The notes below the pieces were generated by a model. The model made no database searches and was not told the origin of the DNA. It saw only the letters and a list, made by a program, of their open reading frames with translations. Below, piece after piece: positions 15,651-21,418 of a stretch of DNA of 21,418 nt. Position numbers and translations under genes: made by a program. The stretch is from a virus. Location: IMG/VR virus record IMGVR_UViG_3300032113_000002, positions 1-21,418 of that record. One strand, 5' to 3'. Each line of letters opens with the position of its first letter. The stretch's first letter is position 1.

Positions 15651-15674
15651 CTAGCACCCGATTAAGAGTGCTAG
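15651..15674 (-). other. Stem-loop between capsid gene and next gene
   Basis: On the minus strand CTAGCAC pairs with GTGCTAG (7 bp) around a 10-nt loop, about 30 nt after the capsid stop. There is no T tract, so it is not a standard terminator. It could stabilise or process the capsid mRNA end. A shorter AGGC/GCCT hairpin overlaps the end of the capsid gene region (15687-15700). Confidence 0.5.
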
Positions 15675-15704
15675 TTGTTTATTATAAGGCTTTAGCGCCT
15701 AGTA

Positions 15705-16775
15705 TTAGATGCCGTACCAGAAAGAAATGGCAGCAGGTCTGATGATCTCAAGGCCAGCGAAACGACCGTAGCAGTTGATCTCGAACTCAAGACCTTTGTA
15801 CTGTACTGGTAAGTTGATGAAAGGGAAAGGCTCACGTAAACGTAAGTTGTCTTGCTTGTCTTCCATAACAATGAAACCTTCAGAGCCTGCGCCAATTCCA
15901 GGAATTGCACCGAACACACCTGATAACTCATTGATAGCTACGATCTGGTCAGCAGAAGTGATGTATGCATTGTTAGCAATAAACCAGTTCATGATGCTTA
16001 CATCAGACTGTAAAGATCTAGGAGTGTTCATTAAGTAGTTACGCTTAGCAACAGACATTAAGATCTTGTTAGGTGTGTGGATCTGCAAAGTATCTGCAAC
16101 CATAGATGAGCAAGCTAATGCTAGATCAGCAACTACTTCATCAGGAGTTTTATCAACGCCCCATACTGGAGAGTTAGTACCAGCAGCCGCGCCAGCAACT
16201 AATGTATTATCAATAGTGCTCCAAGGACCAGTAGCTGGTCCACCGAATAAACCACCGATGTTATCTTGTGCTTGACCAAACCAGATGATTTGATTCACTT
16301 TCTCTTCGTATGCTCTACGGGCAGCTTCAGCTTTACGTGCATCTAAAGGCATACCTGTGATCTTAGCAGCAGCAAGCTCTTGGCGTGAGTAGCCATAAGA
16401 TGTTGCAACTGTACGTACATCAATTGTGTACTCTTTACCAGAGATGTCAGCGCGAGGTAAGTCAGTTGCTTTACCAGCAATAACTACAGCCTCACCACGT
16501 TTGTCATATGAGCGGTAAGTGAGTTGGTTAACACCTTCACCACCAGATGTATCACTAGCGAAAGTTGTACGACCTTTTAACTCTGGGTACAATACATCGT
16601 AGCTTTGTGCTTGGATGAATTCTAGCTGTCTTTGGAAGAAGATACCTTCATCATCAGTTGTGAACACACCTACGTTACGTAATGCTTCAACAGCATCATT
16701 CATCATTACTTCTTCTTTCTCAGCCGTAGGGTACTGGTTCTCATCTAAGATTGATACTTTTACTAATTTAGCCAT
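15705..16775 (-). CDS. Major capsid protein (DUF2184-like)
   Basis: This 356-aa HK97-fold capsid subunit is of the DUF2184 group. It has an N-terminal arm (ending FFQRQLEFIQAQSYDVLYPEL in parts: GIFFQRQLEFIQ, YDVLYPEL, residues about 44-64), the conserved SYGYSRQEL segment (about 128-136), a helix with AEAARRAYEEKVN then GLFGGPATG, a P-domain (PNKILMSVAKRNYLMNTPRS in two parts) and a C-terminus ending YGRFAGLEIIRPAAISFWYG. The gene is preceded by the protease and cement genes, as usual. The start has an AAAAGGAAAAAATAAAG-ATG site. Confidence 0.92.
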   Translation of the reverse strand: MAKLVKVSILDENQYPTAEKEEVMMNDAVEALRNVGVFTTDDEGIFFQRQLEFIQAQSYDVLYPELKGRTTFASDTSGGEGVNQLTYRSYDKRGEAVVIAGKATDLPRADISGKEYTIDVRTVATSYGYSRQELAAAKITGMPLDARKAEAARRAYEEKVNQIIWFGQAQDNIGGLFGGPATGPWSTIDNTLVAGAAAGTNSPVWGVDKTPDEVVADLALACSSMVADTLQIHTPNKILMSVAKRNYLMNTPRSLQSDVSIMNWFIANNAYITSADQIVAINELSGVFGAIPGIGAGSEGFIVMEDKQDNLRLREPFPFINLPVQYKGLEFEINCYGRFAGLEIIRPAAISFWYGI

Positions 16776-16817
16776 CTTTATTTTTTCCTTTTATTGATTG
16801 TCAGTTAGGGTGTGTTC

Positions 16818-17294
16818 TTAAGCTACGATGTCAATACGTGCTTTGATAATGCTACCTGCGACAGCAGACTCTAGTGCTACTACGTTAACAGAAGCAGTGA
16901 TTCCAGCAGCTACAGCGTCAGCCGTAAATAAGCCAGTTGCATCAACTACTTGTAATACAGCACCAGCTACAGAAGCAGCAGCACCAGTTAGTAGTAGGTT
17001 AACAGTACCTTGGCGTAACACAGATACAGACTCTGTAGCTCTGTACTTAACAGTACCATCTGAAGGTCGTGTGAATGCTTCGTGGTTTAATTCGCGTAAA
17101 GCCACACCGAATACATTACCTGCTACGTGACCTAGTGCCACATCACCTGCAACAACACCCATTTTTAATGCTGAACCGAACTCAGCTTCTGCGTTTTCTA
17201 AGCTACCTGATACGATAGTGCGAGGCTCTGATGCATAAGCTACTTGGCCGTTGAATGCGTTCTTAGTGTATAAGCTGTAATCTTGGATTGTCAT
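16818..17294 (-). CDS. Capsid cement/decoration-like protein
   Basis: This 158-aa protein sits between protease/scaffold and capsid. The sequence is beta-rich, Ala/Val-rich and glycine-poor in charged residues, with an N-terminal YTKNAFNGQVAYASEPRTI segment (about 8-26) and a central KMGVVAGDVALGHVAGNVFGVAL segment in two parts. This looks like the structural cement (Gp24/DUF2190-like) proteins that clamp capsomers. Position strongly supports a head decoration role; the exact family is less sure. The start uses AAGGAA-ACCAA-ATG. Confidence 0.65.
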   Translation of the reverse strand: MTIQDYSLYTKNAFNGQVAYASEPRTIVSGSLENAEAEFGSALKMGVVAGDVALGHVAGNVFGVALRELNHEAFTRPSDGTVKYRATESVSVLRQGTVNLLLTGAAASVAGAVLQVVDATGLFTADAVAAGITASVNVVALESAVAGSIIKARIDIVA

Positions 17295-17306
17295 TTGGTT
17301 TCCTTA

Positions 17307-18644
17307 TTATTTGTTTGAATTTCTTTTAATCATGTCTTTACGAGCCTTCTTAACTGGGTCTACGTATTTCTCAACAACGTCTACAACAGCAATCTGGTCT
17401 CTTAGCATTTTACCTAGTGGTGTTTCTGATGTATCTCTGCTCTCATATAAAGCATCAAATCTTGCACTGATGTAGTCTTCAGACTTGTCATCTAACTTAA
17501 CAGATAAACAATCTTCTACAACTAACTTTCTTAGGGCTGCTGTATTAACGTCAATGTCATAACAGTTAATATCAGATACTTCTTTAGCTTTGAATATGAA
17601 GTCACATCTTTCAGATACTTTATCTGCGATTGAGTCATGCAGTTTTGTGTTCTCTGTATTAAGATCTGCTACTGCATCTTCTAAGTTCTTAAGAGCATCT
17701 AATATGATTGTTACATCATCAGTTATGGTCACATCCTGAACCTCAGCTTCGTCCGTGTACTCGGTTTCACCAGCAGCTTTTACACTCTTGTGTAACTTGT
17801 CAGAGTACTTACGAGCGCTCTTAGACAGCTCTTTATGTGCTGTGTATGTTGCCATGGCACTAACAGCATAATGGGCAGCCCACTGAGCTTCATCTGCGTA
17901 CATAGTAGTTTCAGACTCTTCCTCATTTGCCACACGCTCAGCAGCTTCTGATAAGTCTTGCTCTGTGTACTCAGTCTCGAAGTCGTCTTTTACTTCTAAG
18001 GCTTCCACCTCTTTATCAGTTTCATCAGAAATGCTTGAATCACTGGTATCTGCAACATTACCATCAATGTCTTTATCGCTGCCATCATTTGTAATCTCCT
18101 CTTCATCTGAGATAGAACATGCACTGCCAGCTCTACCACACTTTACAATAGCAATGTGATTTGCTTTAATATTAGATTGAAAGTACACACCATCAACCTC
18201 TGAGATGTCACATGTGTAACCACAAGATAACTCTTTAGTATTATCCTCAATTGCATCAATGGCTTCTTGGTTACTGATAACTAAAGTACCTGTAATAAAA
18301 TCCTCATCCCTTGTTGGCGATCCTTCAAGCATACCTACTTGAAAGTCCTTGGCGTTCTCTGCTGTAACTTGTACTGACTTGCCTTCGTCATCCACTGGGT
18401 GCCCAATAGTTACTGGGATGGATCGGTATGTCTCTAAGGACTTTTCGTCAAACACCTCTTCTTCTTTTCTCATAACTTCAACTAACTTATCAGGGTCTTC
18501 ATCTTTCAAGCCTAGACTTTTGGCTGTGTAGACTTGGACTCCTGTCCTAGCGAAAGCACAAGGCACAATCATAGTGCCGGCATCTGTGATCTTTCGTTTG
18601 GATGGTAAGCTGATTTTGTCTTCAAGCATTACACCTGTAATCAT
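17307..18644 (-). CDS. DUF2213 prohead protease with acidic scaffold-like tail
   Basis: This 445-aa protein has two parts. Residues about 1-175 match the DUF2213 prohead protease, with PVTIGHP (H82 probable catalytic His), ELSCGY (S140 probable nucleophile) and ANHIAIV (H163). Residues about 176-240 are highly acidic and low-complexity. Then comes a helical stretch (about 240-340) including a coiled-coil-like segment (ILDALKNLEDAVADLN, TENTKLHDSI), and a basic end (KKARKDMIKRNSNK). A fused scaffold is a reasonable inference, because no separate scaffold gene is seen before the capsid. It overlaps the portal stop by ATGA, with AGGAG upstream. Confidence 0.87.
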   Translation of the reverse strand: MITGVMLEDKISLPSKRKITDAGTMIVPCAFARTGVQVYTAKSLGLKDEDPDKLVEVMRKEEEVFDEKSLETYRSIPVTIGHPVDDEGKSVQVTAENAKDFQVGMLEGSPTRDEDFITGTLVISNQEAIDAIEDNTKELSCGYTCDISEVDGVYFQSNIKANHIAIVKCGRAGSACSISDEEEITNDGSDKDIDGNVADTSDSSISDETDKEVEALEVKDDFETEYTEQDLSEAAERVANEEESETTMYADEAQWAAHYAVSAMATYTAHKELSKSARKYSDKLHKSVKAAGETEYTDEAEVQDVTITDDVTIILDALKNLEDAVADLNTENTKLHDSIADKVSERCDFIFKAKEVSDINCYDIDVNTAALRKLVVEDCLSVKLDDKSEDYISARFDALYESRDTSETPLGKMLRDQIAVVDVVEKYVDPVKKARKDMIKRNSNK

Positions 18645-19930
18645 TTACTATCTCCTGTTGTTGTAGGCAAAGTACCTAATGTAGCCTCTTCATGTACTAA
18701 GCCTGCTCTCTTAGCCTCATCTAACGCACTTTGAGTGGATAAGATTCCTGCTGTAGTAAGTTTAGTCAAACTATCTGTCAGTATATCTAATCGCTCTGTT
18801 TGGTCTTTAGATGACTCAGGGAAGATGCAATTAAACTCATACTTAAACTTCTCTAAATCAATTCCGTAGTGGGCTGATAGAAGCTTATCTATGACTCGTA
18901 GTCTGGGTTTGAATATTTCATTTTGTAAGCCAATTAATAAATCTACGTAGTTGACTTGATCTGATTGGCCAGTCGCGTTTAAGCCGTCTGGACTTGCACA
19001 CAAGAATCTAGTTGCTGGTATACCAACTGATGCTGATACGATACGTAAGTATTCCCAAAGCATGTCCTTAACTCCAGATAGCTGCATGTTCTTCTGGTCG
19101 TACTCCTCAGATCCATCTAAGATGCTCACACCAAACACAGACTTAATCTGCTTCCATTCACTGAACCTCTGAATCATAGCTGAGGTTCCTTTAGAGTTCT
19201 GTAGTATGTTGCTAAGGCCTTCTACTTTAATTACATCAATGTTAGCTTCTTGCACCATCTGGCTAGCAGCGTGCGCTGTTGTGTGGAAGCTGTCAATCAA
19301 ATCCATTAAAGGTATTAGAATGCTATCACTGTACCATAGGTTACGCATACGTTCATAGATGGGGAGTTCAGTTCCTTCAAACCTCACAAGCCTATCTTTG
19401 TGTATTGGTGTAGTCATACCTACGAACTGATAAGTGTTTGGCATACCATACGTCACACTCATAGGATCTTGGTCAATCTGACCTGTAGCTACTATCCGAG
19501 TTCTGTCTACTACGTGCATGGATCTTAGGCAACCTTTTTGAAGTTTGTCCCAATTGACTGGCTTCTCTGGTGACCGCTTGTCATCTATGTCTAGGACTAT
19601 AAAGCTAGTACCATATAGTCTAGCCCACTGATAAGCAAGTTTGAATAAGAGATCTACATCAAAAGACTCATCAGCCTCTTGTGCATCATCATCCTTAAAT
19701 GATCTCCACTCTCTTGTCATATCCTGTGGTATGATCTTACATACCTTCTGAGATATCCAATCCTCTCTGAACCTGACACTAAGTCCTACGTGGTCTGTGT
19801 TTCTGCCTGAGTGATCCCATTGGTTAGACATGGACTTATCTTTTGATGTACCTAACCCTGTTGTTAAGTTAGCAATACCATCTAGTAGGGATACCTGTTT
19901 TACTGGGTCTGCTGATACGGTTGCTTCCAA
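18641..19930 (-). CDS. Portal protein (DUF1073-like)
   Basis: This 429-aa protein forms the dodecameric DNA-entry ring. The segments VRFREDWISQKVCKIIPQDM (about 52-71), YQWARLYGTSFIVLDIDD (about 97-114), VVDRTRIVA, the helix ANIDVIKVEGL (about 227-237), and PATRFLCASPDGLNATG with a following NYVDLLIGLQNE are characteristic of DUF1073-type portals. Some databases call this family Acb1-like because of a fusion in relatives; no extra Acb1 domain is visible at this length. Translation appears to start at TTG 19930: it has AGGAG 6 nt upstream, whereas the next Met (residue 34) lacks one. The start lies 31 nt inside the previous gene. Confidence 0.9.
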   Translation of the reverse strand: MEATVSADPVKQVSLLDGIANLTTGLGTSKDKSMSNQWDHSGRNTDHVGLSVRFREDWISQKVCKIIPQDMTREWRSFKDDDAQEADESFDVDLLFKLAYQWARLYGTSFIVLDIDDKRSPEKPVNWDKLQKGCLRSMHVVDRTRIVATGQIDQDPMSVTYGMPNTYQFVGMTTPIHKDRLVRFEGTELPIYERMRNLWYSDSILIPLMDLIDSFHTTAHAASQMVQEANIDVIKVEGLSNILQNSKGTSAMIQRFSEWKQIKSVFGVSILDGSEEYDQKNMQLSGVKDMLWEYLRIVSASVGIPATRFLCASPDGLNATGQSDQVNYVDLLIGLQNEIFKPRLRVIDKLLSAHYGIDLEKFKYEFNCIFPESSKDQTERLDILTDSLTKLTTAGILSTQSALDEAKRAGLVHEEATLGTLPTTTGDSK

Positions 19931-20169
19931 TGTACTCTCCTATCCTCTTCTATAATTACTCCTAAGCGCCCTATTGTTATTTGTAGATCCACTAGTGTTG
20001 AGTTAAGCGTACCCATTGTTAGGTCGTTCTTATCTACCTTTTCTTTTAGTGCAGTGATAGCCACAGCTTGTTCTGCCATAGACACCTTTATAACCATGTA
20101 CCCAATAGCTACACTTGTAAGCATAGAGAAGATCATAGCTGCGATCACACCTTTGAAGTTATTATCCAT
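19900..20169 (-). CDS. Small membrane protein with coiled coil, function unknown
   Basis: This 89-aa protein starts at ATG 20169, which overlaps the previous stop by 8 nt (ATGGATAA); a TTG at 20223 also opens the frame but has no ribosome site. Residues about 6-28 (GVIAAMIFSMLTSVAIGYMVI) form one membrane segment. Residues about 33-75 have a heptad-like Leu/Ile/Val pattern (ITALKEKVDKNDL, LVDLQITIGRLGVII). This is the general look of holin-like or XhlA-type proteins, but also of minor virion membrane-associated proteins. Its place between two head genes, away from any lysis gene, makes the role uncertain. Confidence 0.75.
   Translation of the reverse strand: MDNNFKGVIAAMIFSMLTSVAIGYMVIKVSMAEQAVAITALKEKVDKNDLTMGTLNSTLVDLQITIGRLGVIIEEDRRVHWKQPYQQTQ
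19937..19941 (-). promoter_or_regulatory. Ribosome binding site supporting TTG start of portal gene
   Basis: AGGAG on the minus strand, 6 nt before TTG 19930. It lies inside the preceding gene's coding region and is the main reason to accept a TTG start for the portal. Confidence 0.65.
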
Positions 20170-20365
20170 AGTCGTGGTCCAACCCTTTCTGTACTTCTGA
20201 TTTCCAGCCGGTAGGTTTCTCAATATAGAGGCCTTCTGCTGTCTCTATATTGAGTGTTATACTTTTATCACCTACTGCTTGTATAAAAGCCAACTCTTCA
20301 CCATCCTTTCCTCTAATAATAATACTGTCATTGTCCGACTGTGCATTTATTCTTGTTTTAAGCAT
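20162..20365 (-). CDS. Small beta-rich protein of unknown function
   Basis: This 67-aa protein has a strong AGGAGG-ACAC-ATG start. It reads as short beta strands (DSIIIRGKDGEELAFIQAV, about 13-31; KSITLNIETAEGLYIEKP, about 34-51) with a polar C-terminus. The last strand pair resembles the end of CsrA (pattern V-R-I-G-V-N-A-P..V-A-V-H-R), but one strand seems short and the key arginine is lysine here, so this is only a weak resemblance. It lies in a tight cluster with the membrane protein and portal genes. Confidence 0.75.
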   Translation of the reverse strand: MLKTRINAQSDNDSIIIRGKDGEELAFIQAVGDKSITLNIETAEGLYIEKPTGWKSEVQKGLDHDYG

Positions 20366-20377
20366 GTGTCCTCCTAT

Positions 20378-21358
20378 TTATAACTCAAACATTTCGATGT
20401 TATCCACGTCCCCTATAAAGTCTCCGGTGTTATTGCATCTAAAGATTAGGTCGAAACCTCCCGCGATACCCGTTAATTCATGAGGCCCATCTGTGGTCAC
20501 GTGCCCTGCTGTTGTTGTACCTATCAGTACTTGTAGTCCTAGCCCTGCATAAGTACCATTACTTGTGTCGAACTTTATTGTGTAGCTCTGTGGCATTACT
20601 ATTGATTCTCCTACTATGTTAAAGCTAGCACTTTGTAGTTTAATACTTGCATCTGATATTGTTGTGATTGGCTCACTACTCAAGTTGAATGCACCTGTGC
20701 CTGTTGTTATTAAAATGTCTGCAAACTGTACTATTGGCTGAGGGTCTGTGTTAAACACACCCGTGCTTAAAGCTTTAGTGGACTCGCTTGTAGTTACTAA
20801 GCTTCCCGCACTAACATTAAAGCTAGCATTCACTAGCACCACACTTGTGTCTATCCCTTGCACTAAACTAACTGGTGCTATATTAAGTGAAGCTGTTGTT
20901 GTCCCCAGAGTAGTGGCGCTATTAGACTCAGCGTTTACAGGGGTAATGTTGAAAGCTGCTGTACTTAGTACCTTTACCACATCTTGTATAACTATTAAGT
21001 TACTTTCTGTTATGTTAAAGTTTGGACTTTGTAATGAGTGAGTAGCGTCACTTTTAGTTTGAGCACTTACAGCAGATAAGTTAAATGTTGCATTTACTAC
21101 ATTACTGCTGTAGTCACTCTTAGTTTGTACAATACCTTCTGTGAAGCTAAATGTTGGCGTAGCTAATAATAAGTTAGTGCCACTCTTAATTTGTACAATA
21201 CCTTCTGTGAAGCTAAATGTTGGTGTGGCTAATAATAAGTTAGTGTCACCACCAGCAGCAGCAGATTGCTCTTTATACAACCCACCTTTCAGCAGTACTA
21301 GTTTTCCTGACCCACTGTCCTTTACAAAGCCTTGTCCTGGAATTAAGTAAGTAGCCAT
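20378..21358 (-). CDS. Repeat-rich structural protein, ten 22-residue repeats
   Basis: This 326-aa protein is of unrecognised family. The N-terminus (MATYLIPGQGFVKDSGSGKL) is followed, from residue 39 to 258, by ten tandem repeats of exactly 22 residues with no insertions. The consensus is roughly ...L..A.FNI....IV..SD. The first two repeats are nearly identical, and at DNA level 62 of 66 bases match. The C-terminal 68 residues (259-326) form a separate beta-like domain ending GDVDNIEMFEL, resembling small carbohydrate-binding modules. It may be a head fibre or surface adhesin. The start overlaps the upstream stop as TAATG, with no good ribosome site. Confidence 0.85.
   Translation of the reverse strand: MATYLIPGQGFVKDSGSGKLVLLKGGLYKEQSAAAGGDTNLLLATPTFSFTEGIVQIKSGTNLLLATPTFSFTEGIVQTKSDYSSNVVNATFNLSAVSAQTKSDATHSLQSPNFNITESNLIVIQDVVKVLSTAAFNITPVNAESNSATTLGTTTASLNIAPVSLVQGIDTSVVLVNASFNVSAGSLVTTSESTKALSTGVFNTDPQPIVQFADILITTGTGAFNLSSEPITTISDASIKLQSASFNIVGESIVMPQSYTIKFDTSNGTYAGLGLQVLIGTTTAGHVTTDGPHELTGIAGGFDLIFRCNNTGDFIGDVDNIEMFEL
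21115..21246. repeat. 66-bp tandem duplication within the repeat protein gene
   Basis: Two adjacent 66-bp copies (21115-21180 and 21181-21246) differ at only 4 positions. They encode two near-identical 22-residue repeats (residues about 39-82). The remaining repeats of the gene have diverged, so this pair looks like a recent duplication. Confidence 0.85.
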
Positions 21359-21418
21359 TAGCTTACAACCACATCAGGACAAACACTAACAAGACCTTGT
21401 ACTGACGAAAGGATATAA
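21358..21418 (-). CDS. C-terminal end of an upstream CDS (partial)
   Basis: From the window edge an open minus-strand frame reads YILSSVQGLVSVCPDVVVS and ends at TAA (21360-21358), sharing its last base with the next ATG (TAATG). That overlap is typical of the coupled genes here, which supports a real gene. Too little is visible to name it. Confidence 0.55.
   Translation of the reverse strand, partial: YILSSVQGLVSVCPDVVVS

Noticed and set aside
15635-15704. TATAAT-like box after the capsid gene as an internal promoter
   Set aside because: A TATAAT is present on the minus strand, but no acceptable -35 box lies 16-18 bp upstream (TCTAAT only).
15690-15931. 79-codon minus-strand ORF overlapping the capsid gene end
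   Set aside because: Out-of-frame within the capsid coding sequence, serine-rich low-information translation and no ribosome site.
18641-19930. Anti-CBASS Acb1 nuclease activity for the portal protein
   Set aside because: Only portal-type segments are visible at 429 aa. The Acb1 name comes from a domain fusion in some relatives; no additional domain is seen here.
1-21418. tRNA genes, insertion sequences, integrase or att sites
   Set aside because: No cloverleaf-like segment, transposase motif or integrase was seen. All sizeable coding regions are accounted for by virion genes.

Overview
The window is one end of the virion-structure module of a contractile-tailed phage or prophage (myovirus morphology). 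Every supported gene lies on the minus strand, so transcription runs from right (21418) to left (1). Genes are tightly packed, with many 1-8 nt stop/start overlaps (TAATG, ATGA, TTGA), which points to one long late operon. The DNA is moderately AT-rich with ordinary AGGAG-type ribosome binding sites. The fibre C-terminus and a DUF4376-like chaperone suggest a Gram-negative, probably gammaproteobacterial, host. The host cannot be fixed from this sequence. No integrase, terminase, lysis or replication gene is visible.

Layout in transcription order. (1) Head region, 21418-14949: the tail end of an unidentified CDS; a 326-aa protein built of ten exact-length 22-residue repeats; a 67-aa beta-rich protein; an 89-aa membrane/coiled-coil protein; a DUF1073-type portal; a DUF2213 prohead protease with a long acidic tail; a cement-like protein; a DUF2184-type major capsid protein; a 105-aa unknown; and a DUF4054-type connector. 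(2) Neck, 14947-14013: a head-closure candidate and a neck-terminator protein. (3) Tail tube and sheath, 13993-12031: DUF3383 sheath and DUF3277-type tube. (4) Tail assembly chaperone, 11972-11383, with a clear -1 programmed frameshift site (T TTT TTC) joining two ORFs; the second ORF is under 60 aa from its first ATG. (5) A 1281-aa tape-measure-position protein, 11369-7524. (6) Baseplate, 7527-2636: hub, Dit-like protein, Gp138-type spike with an HxH tip, gp25-like wedge, baseplate J, and a DUF2612 protein. (7) Host recognition, 2628-261: tail fibre and fibre-assembly protein. (8) Non-coding left end, 1-260: a leftward rho-independent terminator with a UUCG loop, two 11-bp repeat arrays, a 9-bp inverted repeat beside a TTGACA box, and an AT-rich array of CTGTATAT direct repeats.

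The main discovery candidate is in the tape-measure-position protein. Residues about 547-743 read as a complete lambda-exonuclease/YqaJ-type PD-(D/E)XK nuclease, with the W..R...SAS motif, a GxEYE motif, SPDG (D651), E666-F-K668 and a YMNQLQF motif all present. A DNA exonuclease fold inside a virion protein that is normally threaded through the tail suggests a nuclease delivered with, or acting on, the incoming genome. Secondary points are the frameshift, the 22-residue repeat protein ahead of the portal, and the ordered repeat arrays at the left end.
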